Below, one piece after another: positions 1 to 6,855 of a stretch of 7,169 nt of DNA. Each line of letters opens with the position of its first letter. Positions within the stretch are counted from its first letter, which is position 1. This DNA comes from WTAW01 sp050124775 (GTDB taxonomy: Bacteria; Acidobacteriota; Aminicenantia; Aminicenantales; Aminicenantaceae). Under the pieces are notes generated by a model. It ran no database searches and was not told where the DNA came from. It was given only the letters and a program-made list of their open reading frames with translations. A program made the position numbers and the translations under genes. Location: contig JASFEP010000229.1 in assembly GCA_050124775.1 (NCBI GenBank), positions 1 through 7,169 on the forward strand, written 5' to 3'.

Positions 1-1654
1 GCGCTTCAGAGAAGGCGTGCCCGGCCTTTAACATGTCGCCTGTCCCGGCCCATCCCTGTGCCATCCCCAAGGTCGCCGCCGCAACTCCCCTCCATATGAG
101 CTCTTCCTTGGGCAGGAGCTCCAATGCCTTCCGGCCTTGCTGGGTCGTTCGGTCGACATCTCCCGAGTACATCCCCAAAATCGCCCGCACTGTGGCGATC
201 TTACCGCACAATTCACCTCTATCGAAGTCCCGGCGGAAACTCGTACCATCCGGCCACATTTGGATTTCTTCTCCACAGGCAGTATCGAGGGCCTGTTCTG
301 CCCTACGAAGGGTCGATTCTGCCGATCGGGAATCCCCGCTCATCACCTGTGCCCGCGCTTGCAGGATGGACAGCAGGGGCTTTGTGCTCACCATACCCAC
401 CGGCAACGATGAAAACCATCTCAACAATTTCGATTGCTGCTCGCGCTCCCATGTGCATTCGGCGATATCCTCGATCAAATGCGAAGCTCTATCAAAATCC
501 CTCGCCGCCAATGCATGGGATACGGCCTCATCCCTGTATGAATTCCTGAGGCACCACTCGCTGGCCCTGCGATGCAACTCCTCCACCATGCCGGGCTGTG
601 TGTGCCTTAACCTTTGTAGAAGGAGATCGGTAAAGAGACGGTGGTAACGGAACCACTTCCTTTCGTTGTCCAAAGGATAAATAAATAGATTGGCCTTTTC
701 CAGATCGGTCAAAATCTGGTAGCTTTCCTTTCGCCCTGCCACAGCATCGCAGAGGGGACCATTGAGGCGGTCGAGGATCGATGTGTACAACAGGAACGTC
801 TGGATGTGCTCGGGCTGCCCAGCCAGCACTTCTTCCATCAAATAATCTGCGATAAACCGATTGTCGCCGCTAAAATCTTTGATAAACTGAGCGGCATTCC
901 CCCTCCTCTGCATCGAAAGCACGGCGAGTTGTAAACCTGTTATCCAGCCTTCGGTCTTCGTTTCGAGCAATTCGATATCATTTTCGGCCAGGTCCACGTT
1001 GAGGTTTTTGCGGATAAATTCGGCTGTTTCCTCCCGGGTGAACGAGAGCTCTTGAGCCCTTATTTCTTGCATCTGCTTCTGGCTTCTCAAACGGGAAAGA
1101 GGTAAGGGCGGATCGGAGCGAGTGGACAGGACGATATGCATCTGAGAGGGTAAATGATCGAGGAGAAACACAATGATGTTGTTGATCGGCATGGCATCGA
1201 CAAGATGAAAATCATCCAGGACCAGGATGAAGGGTTCAGATAGATCCGTCATGCTGTTTATCAGAACCGTCAATATCGATGGAATTGGGGGCAGTTGTGG
1301 AGATTTGAGCAGATCGAGAGCTGTGAGCCCGATGTTTGTGTCGATATTTTGCAAAGCGGCGATCATGTGGGTGAGAAATTGTAAAGGATCGCTATCCGTC
1401 TCTTCGATCGCAACCCAAGAAGCGGAAATGTTGTTTTGGCGGATCCAGTCACTCAACAGAGTTGTCTTTCCGAATCCCGGGGGTGCCGCTAGAAGGGTGA
1501 GCTTACATTTGAATCCCTCATCGAGCCGCTCGATCAAACGAGGCCGGGATATGACAGATGAATGGAGAAGGGGCACACGTAATTTGGAGGCAAGGACCGG
1601 AAATGGTCCCCCGTTCGATTGGGAGGTGTCGTTTCCATAAGTTTTTTTTGTCAA
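1..1654 (-). CDS. MalT-like LuxR-family transcriptional regulator with STAND ATPase (partial, C-terminus beyond left edge)
   Basis: An uninterrupted minus-strand frame of 551 codons runs off the left edge. The translation has the layout of MalT-type ATP-dependent regulators. A pre-ATPase lead reads LASKLRVPLL then RPRLIERLDEG. The Walker A motif APPGFGKTT follows (Lys63), then Walker B ILVLDDFHLVD (Asp147-Asp148). Further on are the NB-ARC-like GWITGLQLA segment (236-244), the winged-helix end WFRYHRLFTDLLLQRL (from Trp334) and HRRASEW (from His361) opening the TPR-like helical region. Family members are about 850-900 residues and end in a LuxR helix-turn-helix, so about a third of the protein, including the DNA-binding domain, is missing here. 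They are cytoplasmic activators that oligomerise on binding ATP and an inducer; the inducer cannot be read from sequence. The start is taken as TTG at 1654: it is the first usable start after an in-frame TAG at 1705-1703 and has GGAAG 5 nt upstream. The gene follows the symporter on the same strand after 98 nt and may be co-transcribed with it. Confidence 0.9.
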   Translation of the reverse strand, partial: MTKKTYGNDTSQSNGGPFPVLASKLRVPLLHSSVISRPRLIERLDEGFKCKLTLLAAPPGFGKTTLLSDWIRQNNISASWVAIEETDSDPLQFLTHMIAALQNIDTNIGLTALDLLKSPQLPPIPSILTVLINSMTDLSEPFILVLDDFHLVDAMPINNIIVFLLDHLPSQMHIVLSTRSDPPLPLSRLRSQKQMQEIRAQELSFTREETAEFIRKNLNVDLAENDIELLETKTEGWITGLQLAVLSMQRRGNAAQFIKDFSGDNRFIADYLMEEVLAGQPEHIQTFLLYTSILDRLNGPLCDAVAGRKESYQILTDLEKANLFIYPLDNERKWFRYHRLFTDLLLQRLRHTQPGMVEELHRRASEWCLRNSYRDEAVSHALAARDFDRASHLIEDIAECTWEREQQSKLLRWFSSLPVGMVSTKPLLSILQARAQVMSGDSRSAESTLRRAEQALDTACGEEIQMWPDGTSFRRDFDRGELCGKIATVRAILGMYSGDVDRTTQQGRKALELLPKEELIWRGVAAATLGMAQGWAGTGDMLKAGHAFSEA

Positions 1655-1702
1655 CGTGACTTCCGCCTCATAATCGAAATACGGTTTGAAATGGGCACGG
1701 TT

Positions 1703-1756
1703 CTATTTTTCAGCAGGAGTGATTTCCCACCGGGTTGAAACTGGCCTTTCACTCAT
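1703..1756 (-). CDS. Possible 17-codon leader peptide overlapping the symporter stop
   Basis: ATG at 1756 overlaps the TGA of the symporter (ATGA arrangement) and opens a 17-codon frame, MSERPVSTRWEITPAEK, ending in TAG at 1705-1703. AAGGAG stands 2 nt before the ATG, which is close for a Shine-Dalgarno but suits re-initiation by ribosomes finishing the symporter. The frame is the same as that of the following LuxR-type regulator, whose TTG start lies 48 nt beyond the TAG. It could be a coupling or leader peptide, a chance frame, or the true N-terminus of the regulator interrupted by an amber codon. No family is recognised, and coding is unproven. Confidence 0.25.
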   Translation of the reverse strand: MSERPVSTRWEITPAEK

Positions 1757-3201
1757 GACTCCTTATGACGAAACAAAAAGCTAAACACAATAATGGCAAG
1801 GGAAGAAAAAACGAATCCCGGGATGAGTTCATAAATACCTGTAGGATCGCTCAGGAAAACTTTCCAGAGTATCGTCACCAGTGTGCCTGCGATCATCCCG
1901 GCTACGATCCCGTACGCAGAGGTCTTTTTCCAGTAGAGTGAAAAAATGAGGGCTGTACCCATGGATGCTCCCAGTCCACCCCAGGCAAAAAGCACAAGCC
2001 AAAAGATAAGGTCCTGCGCCAAATAGGCCATGACCAGAGCTAAAATTCCGGAAAGAAAAACAACGATCCGGCTCAGTTTTAATTTGCGGGATTCAGCGAT
2101 CACAGATCCCTTCTTCATGATCTTTTCGTAAACATCCCGCACAAATGTGGAGGCGACAACGAGCAGCTGAGAATCTGCCGTAGAGAGGATCGCCGCAAAG
2201 ATGCCTCCGATAAGCAAGCCATAGAGCACAGGCCCAAAATACTCGGATGAGAGCACAAGATAGATGACCTCCGAATCCTGGCCGGGAAGTTTTTCAACAG
2301 CCGGGAAAAGGATACGGCCGATCAATCCGATAAACACGGCGCCCCATCCCATCACCACATTCCAGAATGTCCCGATGACCGTGGAGATCCGCAACTTGCC
2401 GGGATCGTCGATGGACATGTAGCGGACGATGATATGAGGCTGACCCGGAGATCCCAATCCGATCCCCAGAAACCCGATGATCACACCGAAGCTCAGAGCG
2501 AAGGGATCGATAAGCGCAGGATTCAAACGGGAAAGGCTCTCTAGCATCCAATGGAATCCTCCGATCTTGATCAAGCCGTAGGCGGGAAATATCACCAAAC
2601 CGACGATCAAAATGATCGCCCGTACGACATCGTTGTAGGCCACAGCGATAAATCCCCCGAGGACCATGTAGACTAACACCATGATCCCCGACAAGATGAG
2701 CGCAAGCAAAAAAGAGACGTTAAGGCCGGTGCTCAAGGATTTTGCTCCCGCGTTGAATTGGGCGGCGACATAAGCTGTGATAAAGATCGTTATGATGACA
2801 GCACCCGTGATTCTGATCAGTTGGCGTCTGTCGTTGAATCTGGATTCAAAATAATCGAGCAGAGTTATGGATTGGTAGGATTCTGTTTGCGCGCGGAGTT
2901 TTTGCCCGATATAGATAAACTGGAACATCTCTGCAGTGATGTAACCGACCACGGCCCAGACGGCTCCGGTGCCCAATGTATAGGCCATACCGCTGACACC
3001 GAGCACAAGCCAGGAGGACCTCCCAGATGAAACGGCCGAGAGGGCGACGACAAACTTATCCATGGCCCGGCCACCGACAAAAAAATCTGCCTGGTTTTTT
3101 GTCCTCCGGAGCGAGATAAAACCGATAAAGATGGGGAGAAAAAGCGTCAGAAGAAAAACGGCAAAGGCCGCAGGATCGGTGAGTTTGTCGTAGACTTCCA
3201 C
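1753..3201 (-). CDS. Sodium:solute symporter, PutP-like (SSS family)
   Basis: An inner-membrane secondary transporter of 482 residues, close to the roughly 500 of E. coli PutP. About 12-13 hydrophobic spans are visible, starting with residues 11-30. PutP-type signatures are present: GQPHIIVRYM (253-262), and LSTADSQLLVVAS (339-351), whose Ser340-Thr341 match the Na2-site Ser340/Thr341 of PutP. The first-helix segment SAVSSGRSSWLVLG aligns with PutP SAGASDMSGWLLMG, but the PutP Na+-binding Asp55 is Gly60 here, followed by Arg61. Family membership is secure. The substrate is not: proline is the default for this branch, but another amino acid or organic acid is possible. The start is GTG at 3201, with AGGA at 3213-3210 and a correctly placed first span. 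Only 3 nt separate it from the small membrane protein upstream, so co-transcription and translational coupling are likely. Confidence 0.95.
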   Translation of the reverse strand: MEVYDKLTDPAAFAVFLLTLFLPIFIGFISLRRTKNQADFFVGGRAMDKFVVALSAVSSGRSSWLVLGVSGMAYTLGTGAVWAVVGYITAEMFQFIYIGQKLRAQTESYQSITLLDYFESRFNDRRQLIRITGAVIITIFITAYVAAQFNAGAKSLSTGLNVSFLLALILSGIMVLVYMVLGGFIAVAYNDVVRAIILIVGLVIFPAYGLIKIGGFHWMLESLSRLNPALIDPFALSFGVIIGFLGIGLGSPGQPHIIVRYMSIDDPGKLRISTVIGTFWNVVMGWGAVFIGLIGRILFPAVEKLPGQDSEVIYLVLSSEYFGPVLYGLLIGGIFAAILSTADSQLLVVASTFVRDVYEKIMKKGSVIAESRKLKLSRIVVFLSGILALVMAYLAQDLIFWLVLFAWGGLGASMGTALIFSLYWKKTSAYGIVAGMIAGTLVTILWKVFLSDPTGIYELIPGFVFSSLAIIVFSFLFRHKES

Positions 3202-3204
3202 GCT

Positions 3205-3306
3205 TCAATTCCTATTCCGCTTTTTCCGCGATATACCGAAAAGAATGATCGAGGTCGCAATTATCAAAATCGGAAGAACGACCAGCACAAAAATTGAACT
3301 GAGCAT
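3205..3306 (-). CDS. 33-residue single-span membrane protein between RND transporter and symporter
   Basis: ATG at 3306 opens a 33-codon frame ending in TGA at 3207-3205. Residues 4-25 (SIFVLVVLPI followed by LIIATSIILFGI) form one clear membrane span with a central Pro. The C-terminus, SRKKRNRN, is strongly basic and predicted to face the cytoplasm by the positive-inside rule. The frame fills the gap between its neighbours exactly: 2 nt after the RND stop, 3 nt before the symporter GTG. Its own Shine-Dalgarno (AGGA, 3323-3320) lies inside the RND gene at a longish 13 nt, which fits translational coupling. I do not recognise the sequence. Small subunits in similar positions are known for other transporters (MetS with MetP, AcrZ with AcrB), so a role in stability or activity of the symporter or the RND protein is inferred from position and shape only. 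Confidence 0.7.
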   Translation of the reverse strand: MLSSIFVLVVLPILIIATSIILFGISRKKRNRN

Positions 3307-3308
3307 CT

Positions 3309-6032
3309 TTATGAGTTTTTCCTTTCGATGAATCCGATGATTCCGGGAAGTATCAGTGCCGTTGTGAGAAAACATGCACCCACACCGAGGAAAAGCGCTG
3401 CGCCCAGATGTCCGAATCCCCGCCAGATGGAGAAGATCAACGAGCCGAATGCCAGCATTGTCGTCAGCGATGTCAAAAAGATCGCTTTCCCTGTGCTCGC
3501 GAAAACAGTGTTTATTTTCCGCTTCCCTTCATGTCTCCAGCGGTGCACGATATGAACGCCGTCATCGATCCCGATACCGACGATCATTGGAAGTCCCATG
3601 ATGTTCATCACCGTAATCTGCTGTCCTGTGAGCTTCATCAATCCGACCATCCAGATCACACCACAGGCAAGGGGAATCATGGCCATCAAAGCATACACCG
3701 GGCTTCGGAAATCGGCAAGGAGCAAAAGAAAAACGATGATGAGAGTAAGCAACACGGCATTTCGTCCGTCTCGACCGATGATCTCGATCAGCGCTCGAAA
3801 CACAGGGGGCATCCCCGTAGCCTTATCGCTCACGCTTTCCAGATCATCGTCGAATCTGTGAAGGAATGCGGCATCCTGCCAGATGTTTCCTTTAGGGAAT
3901 ACGGTCACGAGAAATTGATCACGCTCTGCGTTGCTGTAGCGGTCGAGTATGGAAGTCGGAAGATCATCGAGCCCTATGGCGTCAGTAGAGGCCATCCCGA
4001 TCACGGATGTTTTGAAGTAGGGAGCAAAACACTCTTGAAAAGCGGATAATCCCAACAAAAGTGGCGTTTCCTCACCTTCTAAAACTCGCAACAACTCCTG
4101 AATGATATTTCTGGAATCGGGCCTTTCTGGATCTCCCACGATCATCTTGCACTTGTTATCCACTTTGTCCTGGCCGCCAAGATAGGCCATGTCCTGCATC
4201 TCCATGATATTCATCTCGAGACGTTCCACTTCTTCATAAAAACTCTGGAGGTTCTCTGGAAGAATTCGGCTTTTTACTGGCTCGGATCGCATATTTTTCA
4301 CAATATCCTGGATATGAATTTGTCTTTTTTGTTGCTGATCGGATGAAGGCAGGTAAAGTGAAATATCCTCGGAGATGGCTACGGATCCCAGGTCCTTGCA
4401 GGCTTCCGCGAGTTTTCGCGATTCATCGGGATCGTCAGCCAGGATCAGGGCGTAATCCATACTCAGGTCGAATTCCTCCAGTACGACATCCTGAAGTTCG
4501 ATGGAAGTCAGTCCTTTGGGTTCGATATTCATGTAGTTGTGATCGAATGTGATTTTCGATCCAGACCAGGCGAGAACAAGCGTCGCGATCAGAGAGAATA
4601 GGATCGCAAATATGTGCCGCTTCCCCAGCCACTCAGCCGTTCGCCCCAAAAACTGAAATCTGATGTCTCGCTGGACAAAGGGCTCTGTTTCCTTTTTCTT
4701 TTTTTGCCTTTTATCGAGATGGCGTTCCCTAATAACCAAGAGAGCAGGTAAGAATAGAAACGTTGCACACAGAATAGCCAATAGACCAGAGCCGGTAACG
4801 ATCCCCATTTCCTTCAGGCCCCGTGACTGGCTTATGCCCATCGTCAAAAAGGCGCAGGCCGTAGTCAGGGCTCCGGTTATTATCCCTTTTCCACTCTTTA
4901 TGAACGTTTTTTCCATGGAGTCTGAAATGGAATCGCCAGCCGCCCTTCGTTCCGTGAAGCCGGTGATGAGATGGATGGAAAAATCGATACCCAATCCGAG
5001 CAAGATTACAGCCATCATCTGAGTCATGATGTTCAACTGCCCCACAAGAACCGCCGCCGCGCCGACAGCCCAAACAAGGCCTACGATCAGATTGGCCATG
5101 GCCAGCACTGGAGCCACCCACATCCGGAAGGAAAGCATGAGAAGAAGCAGAATGGCAATGACGGCGATCACAGTGGTGTAGCCAAGGCTTTGCTCAGAAT
5201 AGACCATTTCATCCCGGCCGATGGCGATCATCCCCGTAAGCCCGGCGTCCACATCCGGAAAGGCCGCCTCCATATCTTCTAAAATGTCTTGAACGGCATC
5301 TGTCCCCACAACCATAAGATCCGTGTCCATCATCGTGAAGTTTGGAATGGCATTGAGGACAAGCGCTTTTTCATCGTAGGAAAGAAGATAGGGCTCCCCA
5401 AAGAGGAGCTTGTCTGCAATTGTATGGACATCCGAATCGGTGAGATCTTCGCCTCTGGCCACTCGTTTGATTCCATCTAAGAGACTCTCGATCCCGTCGA
5501 GGAAGACAACTGCGCCATCTTCTTTTTCTCGCGTGGATATGGATTCCTCTTGGCCGACATATTCCTTTTCCATAGAATTATTAAGGTTGACCAGCAGGCC
5601 GGTGAGGTTGGGATCCATGAAGATATCTTTGAGATTTCTTAAATCCTCCTCCTTGACCAGCATCAAGCCGTGTTTTTTTAAAAAATCGATCTCCGTTTTG
5701 TAATCCACACGGCGAAACAGCTTTTCTTTGTTCTGGGAATTCGTTACATTCAATATTTTCGGAGCGAGAGCGTCGGCAAATTCTTTGATGTTTCCTTCTT
5801 CCCCCTGAACGACGACTACGAGGCTTGTCGCGGAGACGAACTCCTCGATGACTTTATTGAATTGTATGGTCCGCCGGTCTTTCGAGGGCAAAAGGTCCGA
5901 CCAGCGCATCGTGACAGTGAGTTGTCCCGCAAAAAAGCCGAACACGAGAGTCAATAAACACACGATCAGAAACATGCGTCCCGGATAAGTCGCGTGCCAA
6001 TGGGCGAGTCTCTTTAAAAGTTCTTCTCTCAT
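3309..6032 (-). CDS. RND-superfamily transporter, MMPL/HpnN-like permease
   Basis: A 907-residue inner-membrane exporter with the duplicated RND layout. One span (about 20-40) is followed by a large periplasmic domain (41-280), five spans (284-435), a basic linker (441-447), a span (474-490), a second periplasmic domain (491-755) and five final spans (757-902). The repeated fourth-span motifs of the MMPL domain are clear: GLGIDFSIHL (346-355) and GIGIDDGVHI (819-828), whose Asp residues are the expected proton relay. Length and motifs fit the HpnN/MMPL group, whose members move hydrophobic molecules such as hopanoids or lipids; the substrate here is unknown. No hopanoid gene, membrane-fusion protein or outer-membrane channel lies in the window, so it may work alone or with partners elsewhere. 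ATG at 6032 is preceded by AGGAG (6045-6041) at 8 nt. It lies 77 nt after the TetR gene with no convincing promoter between them. Confidence 0.95.
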   Translation of the reverse strand: MREELLKRLAHWHATYPGRMFLIVCLLTLVFGFFAGQLTVTMRWSDLLPSKDRRTIQFNKVIEEFVSATSLVVVVQGEEGNIKEFADALAPKILNVTNSQNKEKLFRRVDYKTEIDFLKKHGLMLVKEEDLRNLKDIFMDPNLTGLLVNLNNSMEKEYVGQEESISTREKEDGAVVFLDGIESLLDGIKRVARGEDLTDSDVHTIADKLLFGEPYLLSYDEKALVLNAIPNFTMMDTDLMVVGTDAVQDILEDMEAAFPDVDAGLTGMIAIGRDEMVYSEQSLGYTTVIAVIAILLLLMLSFRMWVAPVLAMANLIVGLVWAVGAAAVLVGQLNIMTQMMAVILLGLGIDFSIHLITGFTERRAAGDSISDSMEKTFIKSGKGIITGALTTACAFLTMGISQSRGLKEMGIVTGSGLLAILCATFLFLPALLVIRERHLDKRQKKKKETEPFVQRDIRFQFLGRTAEWLGKRHIFAILFSLIATLVLAWSGSKITFDHNYMNIEPKGLTSIELQDVVLEEFDLSMDYALILADDPDESRKLAEACKDLGSVAISEDISLYLPSSDQQQKRQIHIQDIVKNMRSEPVKSRILPENLQSFYEEVERLEMNIMEMQDMAYLGGQDKVDNKCKMIVGDPERPDSRNIIQELLRVLEGEETPLLLGLSAFQECFAPYFKTSVIGMASTDAIGLDDLPTSILDRYSNAERDQFLVTVFPKGNIWQDAAFLHRFDDDLESVSDKATGMPPVFRALIEIIGRDGRNAVLLTLIIVFLLLLADFRSPVYALMAMIPLACGVIWMVGLMKLTGQQITVMNIMGLPMIVGIGIDDGVHIVHRWRHEGKRKINTVFASTGKAIFLTSLTTMLAFGSLIFSIWRGFGHLGAALFLGVGACFLTTALILPGIIGFIERKNS

Positions 6033-6040
6033 TTTATGTT

Positions 6041-6045
6041 CTCCT
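6041..6045 (-). promoter_or_regulatory. Strong Shine-Dalgarno of the RND transporter
   Basis: AGGAG on the minus strand, 8 nt before the ATG at 6032. It fixes the start and suggests that the transporter is translated independently of the upstream TetR gene even though both are probably on one transcript. Confidence 0.8.
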
Positions 6046-6109
6046 GCGAATGAACAACGAGGCGTCTCTTCTCTCGATTTTCAATATCAGACATTTGCCA
6101 ATCGATTCC

Positions 6110-6727
6110 TCAGCGAGATTCATTGTCCTTTTTTAATCCCTCTATAACCAGGCGCGCAAAAGAAGACACCGCTTCTTTCATAGCAAAGGCATTCTTATCC
6201 ATGATCCACTGGATCATGAGTCCATCAAGGGCGCCAATGATGATAGATGCGACAATTTTTGTATCGACTGATTTTATGCTGTCTATCGCAATACAATCCT
6301 CCAACAGCTGTTCGATGAAGCTGCGGTTGTCATAATAGAATTTCATGAGGTCGAGTGATGGCGTTCGCCCTTTGCTCCGGATTCCTTCCGCCCAAAAATC
6401 CAGGACAATTTCCATATACTTCACATTCTTGCTTTCCAAAATATCAGCCCAGGAAACAATGTAGGTTTCCAGGCGTTCCAGCGGATCACTGATCTGCGCA
6501 AGGCTTTCTGCAACAAAGACCCATGCCTTGGCCATGAAGTACTGGAAGGAGGCGGCAAAAAGTTCGTCCTTGCTCCGGAAATATTCATAGACAGTGCCTT
6601 TTCCGATATTCGCGGCCTCGGCAATATCAGACATTTTAGTCTTACGCCATCCCTTCTCTGCAAACACCTTGACGGAAGCCTCCAGGATTTTCGCCCTCTT
6701 TTCTTCTTTATCGACGATTTTAGGCAT
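6110..6727 (-). CDS. TetR/AcrR-family transcriptional regulator
   Basis: A cytoplasmic one-component repressor of 205 residues, normal for the family. The N-terminal DNA-binding domain is classic: RAKILEASVKVFAEKGW (11-27), then TKMSDIAEAANIGKGTVYEYF (30-50, the helix-turn-helix) and RSKDELF. The remaining 150 residues are the variable ligand-binding and dimerisation domain, which does not reveal the inducer. The frame is open 21 codons further upstream to an ATG at 6790, but that start would put the promoter -10 and the operator inside the coding region and ahead of the predicted transcript. ATG at 6727, with AGAGG (6737-6733) 5 nt before it, gives the standard N-terminus MPKIVDKEEKR. It precedes the RND transporter on the same strand, the usual place for a local repressor of such pumps. 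It probably senses a transported compound and represses its own promoter. Confidence 0.95.
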   Translation of the reverse strand: MPKIVDKEEKRAKILEASVKVFAEKGWRKTKMSDIAEAANIGKGTVYEYFRSKDELFAASFQYFMAKAWVFVAESLAQISDPLERLETYIVSWADILESKNVKYMEIVLDFWAEGIRSKGRTPSLDLMKFYYDNRSFIEQLLEDCIAIDSIKSVDTKIVASIIIGALDGLMIQWIMDKNAFAMKEAVSSFARLVIEGLKKDNESR

Positions 6728-6743
6728 TTCAGCCTCTTTATAT

Positions 6744-6761
6744 TGACTGACCAGTCGGTCA
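6744..6761. promoter_or_regulatory. Probable TetR operator (interlocked dyad)
   Basis: TGACTGACCAGTCGGTCA is an 18-bp imperfect palindrome (7 of 9 half-site positions match). It is built from four consecutive tetramers, GACT, GACC, AGTC and GGTC (6745-6760), in which the first pairs with the third and the second with the fourth as inverted repeats. It lies just downstream of the -10 hexamer, across the expected transcription start, where a bound repressor would block initiation. Size, symmetry and place are typical of TetR-family operators. That the adjacent TetR protein binds it is inferred. Confidence 0.75.
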
Positions 6762-6766
6762 TATTT

Positions 6767-6795
6767 ATAATAAATCCAAAAACGGATCAAGTCAA
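6767..6795 (-). promoter_or_regulatory. Sigma70-type promoter of the tetR-RND-symporter unit
   Basis: On the minus strand, TTGACT (6795-6790) and TATTAT (6772-6767) are separated by exactly 17 bp, close to the housekeeping consensus. The predicted transcription start is near 6760, giving a leader of about 33 nt before the TetR ATG. It is the only good promoter I find upstream of the TetR, RND, small protein and symporter genes, so it probably drives them all. Confidence 0.75.
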
Positions 6796-6855
6796 GAGTT
6801 TTTTCACGTTTTTTAGCGGGGAATGGATATTATTGGGGAAGAGCTTTTTGCCGCC
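6796..6855. other. AT-rich spacer between the acylase gene and the promoter, no terminator seen
   Basis: Sixty bases between the acylase stop codon and the -35 hexamer. They contain A/T runs and two short GGGGAA copies but no GC-rich stem followed by a T run on either strand. Read-through from the acylase gene into the TetR unit therefore cannot be excluded. Confidence 0.5.

Noticed and set aside
33..647. Plus-strand open frame of 204 codons, and overlapping plus-strand frames at 124-549 and 137-412
   Set aside because: They lie opposite the continuous MalT-like coding frame. Their translations are low-complexity mixtures rich in Ser, Arg and Pro without any recognisable domain.
1719..1745. 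Possible hairpin (TTTCCCACC / GGGTTGAAA) after the symporter gene
   Set aside because: The stem is short and mismatched and is not followed by a T run on the minus strand, so it is not a credible terminator.
3408..4049. Plus-strand open frame of 213 codons opposite the 3' part of the RND gene
   Set aside because: The minus-strand frame carries clear RND motifs, and the plus-strand translation shows no family resemblance. It is a shadow of biased codon use.
6033..6109. Possible separate promoter for the RND gene (TTGGCA in the 77-nt gap)
   Set aside because: No acceptable -10 hexamer lies 16-18 bp downstream, and no copy of the operator motif is present.
6728..6790. Longer TetR start at the ATG at 6790
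   Set aside because: It would place the -10 hexamer and operator inside the gene and lies ahead of the predicted transcription start. The extra 21 residues are not typical of the family, and the ATG at 6727 has a good ribosome-binding site.
6818..6839. Two GGGGAA copies between the acylase gene and the promoter
   Set aside because: A 6-bp direct repeat is expected by chance, and there is no dyad or further copy.
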